This document shows, piece by piece, positions 42,720 to 50,246 of a DNA stretch of 64,000 bases; the stretch's first letter is position 1, and each line of letters begins with the position of its first letter. Origin of the DNA: Sphingobium sp. 66-54 (lineage in GTDB: Bacteria; Pseudomonadota; Alphaproteobacteria; Sphingomonadales; Sphingomonadaceae). The stretch lies in assembly GCA_001899715.1 (NCBI GenBank), contig MKWI01000027.1:51654-115653 (forward strand), in the 5' to 3' direction. The translations under genes were made by a program, and so were the position numbers. Under the pieces are notes generated by a model that saw nothing but the letters and a program-made list of their open reading frames with translations, was not told the DNA's origin and did no database searches.

Positions 42720-43717
42720 GCGAAGAGGCTTCGCTTATGCATGCAGAGCGTCGGCGCGGTCAGATCAGCCTCGGTCACATCGAGCCCCCATTTCGGCGGA
42801 AACATCGGCGCCGGGATCGGTGTGGTCGTCGCCCGGAAACTCTGCTTGATGCGCGTCCGCCCACTGATCCCCGCGAACTGCGGATGGGACACGCGGGCAT
42901 ATTTCGAGATTTCACATAGCAGATTTTGGCAGTCAATCGGCTGGAGCCTGCGGCCGTAGAGCGTTTGAAAATCGATCCCGCGGGCTTCGAAGGCCCCCTC
43001 CTGCTGGTCACAGATCCAATGGATCACTTCCTCAGGGCTTTGGCCGCCCAGGTCCTCGAAACATTTGGCCAGGCCGTCGAGCGCGCCCGGTCCCGCCACG
43101 ACGAAGCCGGCTTCGTTGTGGTCAAGCAACGCCGAATAATTGAGGTCGATAGCGTATTGGAAAGCGAGGAACCGGCCAATGCCCGACCAGCGAAGGAGCG
43201 CCTCATAGACTGAATCGAGCGTAGGCAATTGCTGCAGCCGCTGGGGAAGCCGCTGTTCCATCATGTGAGCGATAAGGGCGAGATGGTTGGCGTGCTTGCG
43301 CGCATGGCCATATCGCGGCGAGGGCATGATATAGGCTGCTGAATAGATACGGCGTCCTGACCGCATCAGCGCGTCGAGGGTCGCGTTGATGCGGTCGAGG
43401 TCGGAATCGGCCCATGTCAGCGGTCCGAGCTTCGCCTCGAGCGCCTCCCAGGTATCGATCCGGTTGAAGATCTTGAACAGGATGGTGCGGAAGAAAAGCT
43501 CGTCGGGCGTGCCCGGTCGATCGGACCGGTATTGTACCTCGCGGATGAGATACTGACTGACGCGGTCGCTTGCCCGGTAGCTATTGGTGAATCTATGGCT
43601 CGCCAGAACTTCGTCATCCGTCCATGGGCCGATCGGATCAGCTAGGCGCCTGAAATAGACACGCTGCCGCTCGGCCGCGAATTGCCAATAAAGATCAAAG
43701 ACTTCGGTTGCTTGCAT
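42716..43717 (-). CDS. Protein related to 5-hmdU DNA kinase helical domain / hypermodified-thymine pyrophosphorylases
   Basis: A 333-residue helical protein. Conserved-looking blocks are RFTNSYRASDRVSQYLIREV (43-62), FKIFNRIDTWE (81-91), RIYSAAYIMP, FLAFQYAIDLNYS, VVAGPGALDGLAKCF (207-220) and IDCQNLLCEISKYARV with SGRTRIKQ. From memory these match the HMUDK_hel / alpha-glutamyl-putrescinyl-thymine pyrophosphorylase-like group that acts on hypermodified thymine. No P-loop kinase domain is fused. The start is placed at ATG 43717; an upstream GTG at 43759 is possible. It lies 99 bases after the dCTP-deaminase-like gene and overlaps the membrane-protein gene. Confidence 0.68.
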   Translation of the reverse strand: MQATEVFDLYWQFAAERQRVYFRRLADPIGPWTDDEVLASHRFTNSYRASDRVSQYLIREVQYRSDRPGTPDELFFRTILFKIFNRIDTWEALEAKLGPLTWADSDLDRINATLDALMRSGRRIYSAAYIMPSPRYGHARKHANHLALIAHMMEQRLPQRLQQLPTLDSVYEALLRWSGIGRFLAFQYAIDLNYSALLDHNEAGFVVAGPGALDGLAKCFEDLGGQSPEEVIHWICDQQEGAFEARGIDFQTLYGRRLQPIDCQNLLCEISKYARVSHPQFAGISGRTRIKQSFRATTTPIPAPMFPPKWGLDVTEADLTAPTLCMHKRSLFA

Positions 43718-43816
43718 CTTGTACCAGATTGGTCGGAGCGATCGGGCGCCGCCGCCCACATCCGCATCGCGTCGTACTCGACTGGGCCCGATCCGGGCGA
43801 CGCTCGCTCTCTCCTT

Positions 43817-44587
43817 TCAGTTCGCGTTCGTCAAGCTGTTCTGGTCGGCTGCAGTGGCATTCGTCGCGCTTTGGCTGGCATTGGCGGTGATTGCCGCATT
43901 AGCCCGGTCGGGTGGGCGATCGATCCCGCATTGCTTGAGCCCGAGCGTCAGCACCACGCCCGCCGCCAACCCTAATCCCCATTTGAATACGGCCTGTTCG
44001 CGCTCGAGCGTCGTGACGCGGTCGGTCAATTTCTTCTCGGTCTCGCTGATCTTGCTCTCGAGTCCGGCGAAGGACTGGATGCCGGCGGCAAGCGGGCCAG
44101 TCAGGTGCGAAGGAATATTGGCGTAGCCGACCTTGGTCTGGGCCGGCCCCGCCTCGGCAAGGTCGGCATACCAGATCAAAAAGCATTCCTCGTTGCGCGA
44201 CAGGTGCACTGCATTGGGCCCGGCGTTGAACACCGAGAAGAGCAGCTTGCCCTTGAAGCCTGGGTCAACGTGGAACCCGGAGACATTGACCAGCCCTGCG
44301 AACTTGTAGCTTGCCCGGATCGAAATGAGCGCCAGCGCTTCCGCAGGCACTTCGATCTCCTCCTCGGTTAGGATAAAGCCAAACTGACCGGGCGGAACCG
44401 TGAACCCCGCGCCGGGCGTGAGCTGGGTCTTGGCCTTATTGCGAAGGTCACCGGGCTGACCGGTCGGCGAGACATAAACTTCCTCGCCGACGCTCAGCCG
44501 GTACGCCGCGCCATCCAGCCGCTTCGCGTCGTAGCTTGGGATAAACTTCGGGAGCTCGCGGGCGAGCTTCTCGCTACCCCAGAACAT
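43817..44587 (-). CDS. dCTP deaminase/dUTPase-fold protein with C-terminal membrane anchor
   Basis: A 256-residue protein. Residues about 10-150 match the Dcd/dUTPase fold (ALISIRASYKFAGLVNVSGF, then HVDPGFKGKLL and the Asn of FNAG). The catalytic Glu that precedes this Asn in Dcd (LExxN) is Ser here (FSVFNAG), so ordinary deamination is doubtful. Residues 175-200 look like a coiled coil (LESKISETEKKLTDRVTTLE), and one transmembrane helix follows (WGLGLAAGVVLTLGL) with a short polar tail. Dcd-type proteins are known anti-phage nucleotide-depletion enzymes. It overlaps the upstream gene by 14 bases. Confidence 0.72.
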   Translation of the reverse strand: MFWGSEKLARELPKFIPSYDAKRLDGAAYRLSVGEEVYVSPTGQPGDLRNKAKTQLTPGAGFTVPPGQFGFILTEEEIEVPAEALALISIRASYKFAGLVNVSGFHVDPGFKGKLLFSVFNAGPNAVHLSRNEECFLIWYADLAEAGPAQTKVGYANIPSHLTGPLAAGIQSFAGLESKISETEKKLTDRVTTLEREQAVFKWGLGLAAGVVLTLGLKQCGIDRPPDRANAAITANASQSATNATAADQNSLTNAN

Positions 44588-45149
44588 CGTCGTTCCGGGC
44601 CGGCCGGCGCTGCTGGATGAAATCGTCGAAGGGCGAGCGCTTCTCGACGTCGCGCAGCCGCTTTTTATAGGCGGGGACGATGTCCATGCCGTGCTGGCTG
44701 ACGCCGTGCAGCACAGCCGCAGCGAGAGCCGTATTGGCCTGTTTCATCAACGCCTTGAATGGCAAGTCCTCGATATGATCGAGCGATTCGCAGGCCTTAG
44801 CCAGAGCGCCCGTCTCTTTGACGAACACGCGCCATACCGGCACCGGGGCCCCCTCGCTATTGCCGCTGGCATCGACGTTGCGGCCCGCCAAGTCGCGAGA
44901 TAGGTCTTGCCCCAGCGTGTTGCCGATCGCGAGGATGATGGCGAAGGCGTCGATCAACGCCCGTTGTGCAAGCGCCGTATCACCGCGGTCGTCCGCATCG
45001 AGGAGATAAGCGGCATATTTGGCCATATGCAGCGCGAAATGCTTCATCCGCGTCGCCGGCGGCATCGAAGCGATATCGCGGTGATAGGCATCATCATGAA
45101 CTAGTTGGTGCCATTGCAGGTCTCGCAAGATGCTCGTCACGTCCGTCAT
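44574..45149 (-). CDS. All-alpha protein, candidate MazG-like NTP pyrophosphatase
   Basis: A 191-residue helical protein. The C-terminal half has the MazG-like arrangement KETGALAKACESLDHIE, followed by a helix and GVSQHGMDIVPAYKKRLRDV ending in RSPF, which parallels the GIDL...RS ending of MazG family members. The second acidic motif (ExxD) is not evident, so activity is uncertain. An N-terminal helical pair (MKHFALHMAKYAAYLL and ALIDAFAIILAIGNTLG) also looks MazG-related. It lies between the thymidylate-synthase-like and Dcd-like genes with overlapping ends, so a nucleotide-pool role is plausible. Confidence 0.55.
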   Translation of the reverse strand: MTDVTSILRDLQWHQLVHDDAYHRDIASMPPATRMKHFALHMAKYAAYLLDADDRGDTALAQRALIDAFAIILAIGNTLGQDLSRDLAGRNVDASGNSEGAPVPVWRVFVKETGALAKACESLDHIEDLPFKALMKQANTALAAAVLHGVSQHGMDIVPAYKKRLRDVEKRSPFDDFIQQRRPARNDDVLG

Positions 45150-45967
45150 GCCAATGCGTCCTCTTGCTCCTGCACGCTGTCATGGATCCTCGCGCATTCG
45201 GCGATAAGCCCATCGACATCAGGCTTCGTCCAACGGCCGCCGCAGCTCCCGCCATCCCCGCGATCAATCTTCGCATAGGTCGAATTGATCGTTAGACCGC
45301 CAATCGCTAAGCCGGTCTCGGACGCTAGGAAGTATTGTAGCCTGCCGAGGCCGACGAGATTCCCGAACAACCGCCTAACATAATAGTGAGATCGATAGGT
45401 AGCGTTCAGCCGGATCGCGTCATCATGGGCCTTAATGCTGAGATGACTGAGGCAGGGGCCGCCATAGAGCCGCCGGCGATCGGTCGCACCCTCATAGATG
45501 TGAATGTCTTCCTCGAGCGGATGGCCCATGCCGAGTTCGAACGATGCCTTATATTTGCCGTGGGCCCGGATTTTCGTGACCATATCCTTGAGCGGATTAT
45601 AGATCTTCCCGTCGCGATCCTTCTGCCGCAACAGCCGGTAGGCATAGGTGCCCCAATTCTTATCGTCGCGTGCGGCATGGATCGCCTTAATGCGCGGCGG
45701 ATAGGTCTCGAACACGGCTTCGCGCCCGCCCCGCATATATTCATCGAGCGGGAAGATCGTCTCGGCAACGGTGTGGATGCTGTACGCGCCATGCTTCTTG
45801 AAGAACGCATCGACGATCTCGTAGATCGCGCGGTCGTTGGCCTCGAGGACCGTCGGCTCGCGGACGTGCAGGAAAACATCGAAATCCTCGTGGCGGGGAC
45901 AGGCATCTACGTGCTGTACGGCCTTCAGCCACACCTCGGGAATAGTTCGGCCTTGAAGTAGTTCCAT
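45146..45967 (-). CDS. Thymidylate synthase superfamily protein (possible pyrimidine hydroxymethylase)
   Basis: A 273-residue protein with the thymidylate synthase core. The catalytic Cys is in YGGPCLSHLS (C172), the phosphate-binding Arg-Ser in TYRSHYYV (192-193), the conserved Asn in FGNLVGLGRL (N203), and the terminal ThyA-like segment is GGLTINSTYAKID. It is divergent from housekeeping ThyA and resembles the phage hydroxymethylase branch (dUMP/dCMP hydroxymethylases) in being linked to base-modification genes. It starts two bases after the protease stop and overlaps the MazG-like gene by ATGA. The exact substrate and methyl or hydroxymethyl outcome are unknown. Confidence 0.75.
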   Translation of the reverse strand: MELLQGRTIPEVWLKAVQHVDACPRHEDFDVFLHVREPTVLEANDRAIYEIVDAFFKKHGAYSIHTVAETIFPLDEYMRGGREAVFETYPPRIKAIHAARDDKNWGTYAYRLLRQKDRDGKIYNPLKDMVTKIRAHGKYKASFELGMGHPLEEDIHIYEGATDRRRLYGGPCLSHLSIKAHDDAIRLNATYRSHYYVRRLFGNLVGLGRLQYFLASETGLAIGGLTINSTYAKIDRGDGGSCGGRWTKPDVDGLIAECARIHDSVQEQEDALA

Positions 45968-45969
45968 CC

Positions 45970-46608
45970 TTACCTCGTCACGATTGTGGCTGTCTGATGC
46001 AGATGATTCTCGACATAGTCCTGCCTTAGCCAAGCATGACCATTTAGTCCCCAGTCGGTGCCCCAGCTGTTGCGCACCAGCAAAAACCTCCCGTCCCGAT
46101 CCGCGCCATGCCCGATCGCCAGCAGGGCATGGCCGCCCCGCACGATGTCGCCAGCGGCGAGAACGACGCGGCCTTCGGGGCAGGGTACATAGAAAGCGTC
46201 GCTGATCAGCAGGCCAAGGACGACTGGTCGCTCGGCGTCGAGTTCGGCAACTATCTCGTCGAATGACAGCCTGCCGATCCTGAGCGTGCTACGAAACGGT
46301 TGGACGGTAAGGGTGGGCGGCGCCCAGCCGACGGGGATCGCGTCGAGATAGGGCCAGTGGGTTTCGACCGGCTGGCCATCGTGCAAAAGCGCCTCGGCGG
46401 CCGCCTCCATTGTCGTGCCAACATGAGGGCTCGCCCCCGGCGTGCGCGCGACGGCGTGGAAATACAGATACTCGACCGAGAGATACTCATCGACGCGCGC
46501 AAGATTCTCGTTGGCAGCGGATGTCGCGAAGGCAAGGCAGGTCGGCCGGTTGCCTTGAGATCGGACCGCCAGCAGCGCGGGCCGCAAATCCCGGATGGCC
46601 TGAATCAT
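45970..46608 (-). CDS. Papain-like (C1) cysteine protease
   Basis: A 212-residue cytoplasmic C1 peptidase without signal or pro-region. The full catalytic set is present: oxyanion Gln18 and nucleophile Cys24 in RSQGNRPTCLAFA, His160 in RGGHALLAIGH and Asn180 in VRNSWGTDWG. Its ATG overlaps the stop of the ImmA-chagasin gene. A free, mature-length C1 protease in a bacterial operon would need restraint, and the upstream fusion protein carries a matching inhibitor fold. Its natural target is unknown. Confidence 0.88.
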   Translation of the reverse strand: MIQAIRDLRPALLAVRSQGNRPTCLAFATSAANENLARVDEYLSVEYLYFHAVARTPGASPHVGTTMEAAAEALLHDGQPVETHWPYLDAIPVGWAPPTLTVQPFRSTLRIGRLSFDEIVAELDAERPVVLGLLISDAFYVPCPEGRVVLAAGDIVRGGHALLAIGHGADRDGRFLLVRNSWGTDWGLNGHAWLRQDYVENHLHQTATIVTR

Positions 46609-47624
46609 TGGTTCAATCCCAGACGCTGCCGATCAATTCGCGAAAGGCCGGGTTGCTCGGGTCCTTGGAGGGCAATAGCGATCTCGAACGACGGAGCGTT
46701 GGGCAAATCTGCGGTCCAGGGTTGAAGCTCATTTAGCTCGATGCGGCCAAGCCCGCCATGGCGCGGGCGGGCAACGACGACGCGGCGCGACGGCGCGCCG
46801 TACAGTAGCGGCGAGGTCTGAAACTCCGACCGGTCAGTGAGCACTTCCCAATCATGGGCGTCAAGCGCCTCGACGCCCCAACGTTGCCCGCTGCTCGGCG
46901 ACTCGTCGAGCTCGATGCGGAGTAGGTCGTCAGGATTGCCGAGCAGGGTCGCGCCATGGTCGCGCGCGGTCACTTTCCAGACATCGGCCCAGGAATCGCG
47001 GGGTTTGTGCCCCTCGCCGAGGCCAGCCTTGAGGTTGCTGAGCTTGGCCCGGCTAAGCTCGCGGACGTGTTCATATGGGAGGATCTGATGGCTCAAAAGC
47101 CCCCAACACGTGGCTTCGTAGCTCGCGACCATGCGTAGCGAGAGCTGATAGATGGTTTCGGGAAGACGCAGATCGTGCGCGAGGGTCCAGCCCTGCGCCT
47201 GGATGTGGTGGCGGTAGAGCCACCTTGGCAACACGAACTCGGCCGCGAAGGCGTCCGCCGCGACTTCGCGCAAATCCCGACCATCGGACGGCGAGTTGGG
47301 ACCGCGCTCGAGGATTTCCTGATCGACGCTTCCCTCATGCCCCAACGTGTCATGGCCGAGCTCATGCGCGGCGGTGAACCGCTGGATATGCAGGCCCCGC
47401 TTGGTCGTGACCATGATGCCGCGCAAGGGTGCGGGCAAGCAAAGCCCGAGCGCGGAATCGAGCGGCTTGAACACGAGCGGGATATCCAGGTCGCCGATCG
47501 CCTCGAAGACATCGACAAAGCCCTGCCCTTCACTCACCCGGCGGCGCAGATCGAGATCGGCGTGAAGCCGGTTCGCGGCGGCGACGGCCTCGAGGCGTGC
47601 GGCGGCCGCCGGCGACCTAGCCAT
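46605..47624 (-). CDS. ImmA/IrrE metallopeptidase fused to chagasin-like (I42) cysteine-protease inhibitor domain
   Basis: A 339-residue two-domain protein. Residues 30-200 form an ImmA/IrrE peptidase with HELGH at 87-91 and a downstream Glu-rich helix (REVAADAFAAEFVLP) for the third zinc ligand. Residues 215-325 match the I42 chagasin layout: SPSSGQRW (242-249) for the NPTTGY loop, GGLGRIEL (290-297) for the GxGG loop, and QPW...P (301-308) for the RPW loop. Chagasins block C1 proteases, and a C1 protease is the next gene. It overlaps the XRE gene by eight bases, giving the classical XRE-ImmA pair with an added inhibitor. Confidence 0.82.
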   Translation of the reverse strand: MARSPAAAARLEAVAAANRLHADLDLRRRVSEGQGFVDVFEAIGDLDIPLVFKPLDSALGLCLPAPLRGIMVTTKRGLHIQRFTAAHELGHDTLGHEGSVDQEILERGPNSPSDGRDLREVAADAFAAEFVLPRWLYRHHIQAQGWTLAHDLRLPETIYQLSLRMVASYEATCWGLLSHQILPYEHVRELSRAKLSNLKAGLGEGHKPRDSWADVWKVTARDHGATLLGNPDDLLRIELDESPSSGQRWGVEALDAHDWEVLTDRSEFQTSPLLYGAPSRRVVVARPRHGGLGRIELNELQPWTADLPNAPSFEIAIALQGPEQPGLSRIDRQRLGLNQ

Positions 47625-47973
47625 TGCCGCTGACCTTGGGAGACCGGGCCTGTAGGAATTCGGCGAAACGCAGTAGTTCGTCGCGGTCGTTCGCTGACAA
47701 TTCGGTCGCCGCGCGGGCGAGCGCCTTGACGCTTTCTGGCAGCGGGGGCAGGGGCGAGACCCCGGCCAACGCATCGACCGACTGGCCATAGACCTTGGCG
47801 AACCGCGTCAATTCCTCCGAATCCACCTTCCGGCGGCCGTGCTCGATCAGCGACAACGCCGAGCGCGATACGCCCACAGCAGTCGCTGCTTCCTCTTGAG
47901 TCAGTTCCAGGAACTCCCGTGCCTTGCGAAGGCGTTCACCAATACCTCCGCCATTTCCGGTCTCTTCACTCAT
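47617..47973 (-). CDS. XRE-family transcriptional repressor
   Basis: A 118-residue regulator. The helix-turn-helix is in residues 12-65 (LTQEEAATAVGVSRSALSLIEHG), and a helical C-terminal region (residues 75-110) may serve in dimerisation or as the ImmA/IrrE cleavage target. XRE-ImmA pairs work by cleavage of the repressor on a stress signal. It is translated just before and overlaps the ImmA fusion gene. A 13-bp palindrome in the operon promoter (48376-48388) is a likely operator. Confidence 0.87.
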   Translation of the reverse strand: MSEETGNGGGIGERLRKAREFLELTQEEAATAVGVSRSALSLIEHGRRKVDSEELTRFAKVYGQSVDALAGVSPLPPLPESVKALARAATELSANDRDELLRFAEFLQARSPKVSGNG

Positions 47974-47983
47974 CGGGTATCCC

Positions 47984-48355
47984 TCAAGCCGGCTCGGCAA
48001 CTTTGGCCGGGCGGCGTTTCTTGACCTTCAACTCGCCGGTATAGACGCGCTCGAGCTTCGGCATCAGGTCGTTGATCATTTCCTCGCAGCTCTCATAGCC
48101 GCCGCGCTTGATGATCTCGGGCGGAAGCTCGATGTCCAGCACGGCGCGGGTTACCCGGGCCGCATCCACCATCCGCTTGGAATCGATAGCTGGGCGCATC
48201 CCGACGATCGATCCGCCAGCGCCGGCAGGTGCGGGCGGCGGGGGTGATCCGTCGATCGGCGCGGTCTCCTCCTCAAACCAGGCCTGCAGCTCTTGCACAA
48301 GCAGCGCCGACTTTTCCTTGAACCGCTTTCGCTGCTCTTCGATGTCCGCACTCAT
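47984..48355 (-). CDS. Small hypothetical protein, first gene of accessory operon
   Basis: A 123-residue protein of unknown family. The N-terminus is charged and probably coiled (SADIEEQRKRFKEKSALLVQ). A Pro/Gly-rich linker follows at 35-50, then a segment with ELPPEIIKRGGYESCEEMIN and a basic tail (KVKKRRPAKVAEPA). It starts about 20 bases inside the AT-rich promoter region and ends 10 bases before the XRE gene. It might be a DNA-binding or adaptor protein; no motif allows a firm call. Confidence 0.65.
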   Translation of the reverse strand: MSADIEEQRKRFKEKSALLVQELQAWFEEETAPIDGSPPPPAPAGAGGSIVGMRPAIDSKRMVDAARVTRAVLDIELPPEIIKRGGYESCEEMINDLMPKLERVYTGELKVKKRRPAKVAEPA

Positions 48356-48430
48356 AACAGACCTCATGTTCGATTATCTAACATAGATGCAATCTGTTGT
48401 CGGAATTGTCAACGGCCAATGAGGTGTCCC
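48356..48430 (-). promoter_or_regulatory. Promoter and palindromic operator of the accessory operon
   Basis: On the minus strand a TTGACA hexamer (around 48409-48414) is followed by an AT-rich stretch with GATAAT near 48371-48376. Between them lies the palindrome ATCTA-ACA-TAGAT (48376-48388). The element spacing is not ideal, so the exact -10 is uncertain. The palindrome is a reasonable binding site for the XRE repressor encoded downstream. Confidence 0.45.
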
Positions 48431-48616
48431 CAACGCCGAGCTGGCTACAGAACCCCACTGAAGGCGAGGATCGCCGCATAACGAGGGGCTGCTCATTTGA
48501 TAGCGTTTTACACAGCAATTACTGTAATATGGCTTCGATTTTCTTGGACGAACAGCTGACGCTGAGAGATCCTAGGTGGTTGGGTTTCAGGATGGCCGGC
48601 GTGTCGATTGTCCGCG

Positions 48617-49963
48617 CTAGATTCGACGCCGCGCCGCCCGGCGGCGGTATGACGCGCTCGATGGCGACCTGTTGAATTCGGCGGGGGGCGCCCGTCTGGA
48701 GCGTGTTGTGTCCGAGATCGAGCGGGCGATCTGCATGACGATCGCGCTTTGGAATGGAAGCCCGGCCTTCCATTCCTCGTTGAGCACTGGGTTCCAGCAA
48801 ACGACGAGCGGGTTCCATTCGTTGACCGGATCGATGCGCATCGATGGCCGATAGGCGCTGAACACAGCAGCGCCGATATGTGCGCACTCGCGTGTTGCGA
48901 AGAAATAATTGGCAACCATCTGCAGTCGTTCGGCAACATGCGGAAAGAGAAGCTCGGAAAAGTCGAGATCATCGAACTGGAGGGCAACAAAGGCAGCCTT
49001 GTCGGTCGGGAGCTGACGGGCCGCAGCTTTGAGTGCGTCAAGTTGTGGTTTGGTGTGATCGTCCCCGATAAGGCTGCGCAAAACGATGGTGAGACCGGCA
49101 TGTCGGTCGGCGGTGGTTACGGCATGACAATCTGCTCCAAACAATTCCTGTGCGCGGTCATGGAAAAGCGTTTGATCGGCGATTGGGTCAAGTCCGAAAT
49201 TCGCCGCGTAGCTGAGTTTCACTACTTCGAAAAAGCCGCCCCGAATCGTCGTCTCGAGCGGCTCGGCGACGATCTGCCTGACGACGTCGACAAGCTCGCG
49301 ACGCGCGGCATCGGCAGCAGGCAGGCGGTCGTCGAGCGTGACCAAGATTATCGCTGGGATCGCTTGGCCGCTGCCGGGGGGCACCAGGGTGTCGAACAAC
49401 TCATGAATGATGCGGTAGAAATCCTTCTGGTGGATACGCCGTCCCGCGTCCGCGGTGATATGCTTGCACTCGATCGCGAAGGCGATGCCGTTTCGCTGGC
49501 CTTCGACGTCGTACCGTGCGTGCTTTTCGAGATCGGGCAGAGCCACCTCGAATCCATGGCTCGAGAGCGCGGCGGCATGGAGCACCTCGAGATAGAGGGG
49601 CGCAAACCCACAATTCGATTTGAGTGCGTCGCGCAGGCGGCCGCGCAATTCGGCACGACCGCGAGCATTCAGGCGCGCATCGATTTCGACGCAGGCGGCC
49701 GCGAAACGAAGCGCCGATATGCTAGCAGCACTTTCCATTCTCGGCGATAGGCCACCGGCTTTCTGTCGCCATCGCCTAAGATAGGCTAGCTCAAGCTCGA
49801 GCCAGTGATAGCGCTCAACCACGTGGGATTGGAACGTTGTGCCGCGCGCCTGTTGCAAGAGGGCGGTCGCACGTTTGTCCCACGCCTTGACGCCGATCAT
49901 CGCGACAAAACGCGGGAGGTAGGCCTGCAACCGGCCGATATCATTGTAGAATGGGAGTCGCAT
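48617..49963 (-). CDS. Hypothetical protein with PD-(D/E)xK nuclease-like motif
   Basis: A 448-residue protein. The central region (residues about 120-190) shows YLEVLHAAALSSHGFEVALP and then YDVE (Asp152) followed by FAIECKHI (Glu165, Lys167), the D-x(n)-ExK pattern of restriction-type nucleases. The N-terminal 110 residues are helical and the C-terminal half has no known motif; the last ~20 residues are basic and low in complexity. It lies upstream of and co-directional with the accessory operon but is separated by about 260 bases. It could be a linked defence nuclease or an independent cargo gene. Confidence 0.65.
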   Translation of the reverse strand: MRLPFYNDIGRLQAYLPRFVAMIGVKAWDKRATALLQQARGTTFQSHVVERYHWLELELAYLRRWRQKAGGLSPRMESAASISALRFAAACVEIDARLNARGRAELRGRLRDALKSNCGFAPLYLEVLHAAALSSHGFEVALPDLEKHARYDVEGQRNGIAFAIECKHITADAGRRIHQKDFYRIIHELFDTLVPPGSGQAIPAIILVTLDDRLPAADAARRELVDVVRQIVAEPLETTIRGGFFEVVKLSYAANFGLDPIADQTLFHDRAQELFGADCHAVTTADRHAGLTIVLRSLIGDDHTKPQLDALKAAARQLPTDKAAFVALQFDDLDFSELLFPHVAERLQMVANYFFATRECAHIGAAVFSAYRPSMRIDPVNEWNPLVVCWNPVLNEEWKAGLPFQSAIVMQIARSISDTTRSRRAPPAEFNRSPSSASYRRRAARRRI

Positions 49964-50180
49964 CGGGCAGGACACTCTGGCGGCATGGCACCGGGCTGTC
50001 ACGGTCGTTTCCGTCAGTTAGGCCCGCCGATCGGCAACTGGGCGCGAATCTGCCGCTGTGCCGATCAGGTGAACGAAGGGTGGCTTCCCCCCTTCCTCAC
50101 CCGAACCAGACCTTCCGGTCTGTCCAACAGGGCGGACAGGAAGGCTCACCGCCGCGGCCGGCCGTCGTGTCGAGAATTTC

Positions 50181-50207
50181 TTGAAGCCGCGCGGCCCATG
50201 CTATGAT
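50181..50207 (+). promoter_or_regulatory. Candidate promoter of the 50.2 kb membrane-protein gene
   Basis: TTGAAG (50181-50186) and TATGAT (50202-50207) with a 15-base spacer; TTCTTG two to three bases earlier would give about 18. It is 40 bases upstream of the GTG start and its AGGAGG site. Confidence 0.4.
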
Positions 50208-50246
50208 GGGCGAACTATTCGCGCGGCCATTGAAGGAGGAGGCGCC

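Noticed and set aside
48422..48480. Short block in the spacer that resembles an IS end
   Set aside because: No partner end or transposase was found; the resemblance is only an impression.
48397..48675. 92-codon plus-strand frame in the spacer before the accessory operon
   Set aside because: No ribosome site or recognisable motif, and it overlaps the 3' end of the nuclease-like gene.
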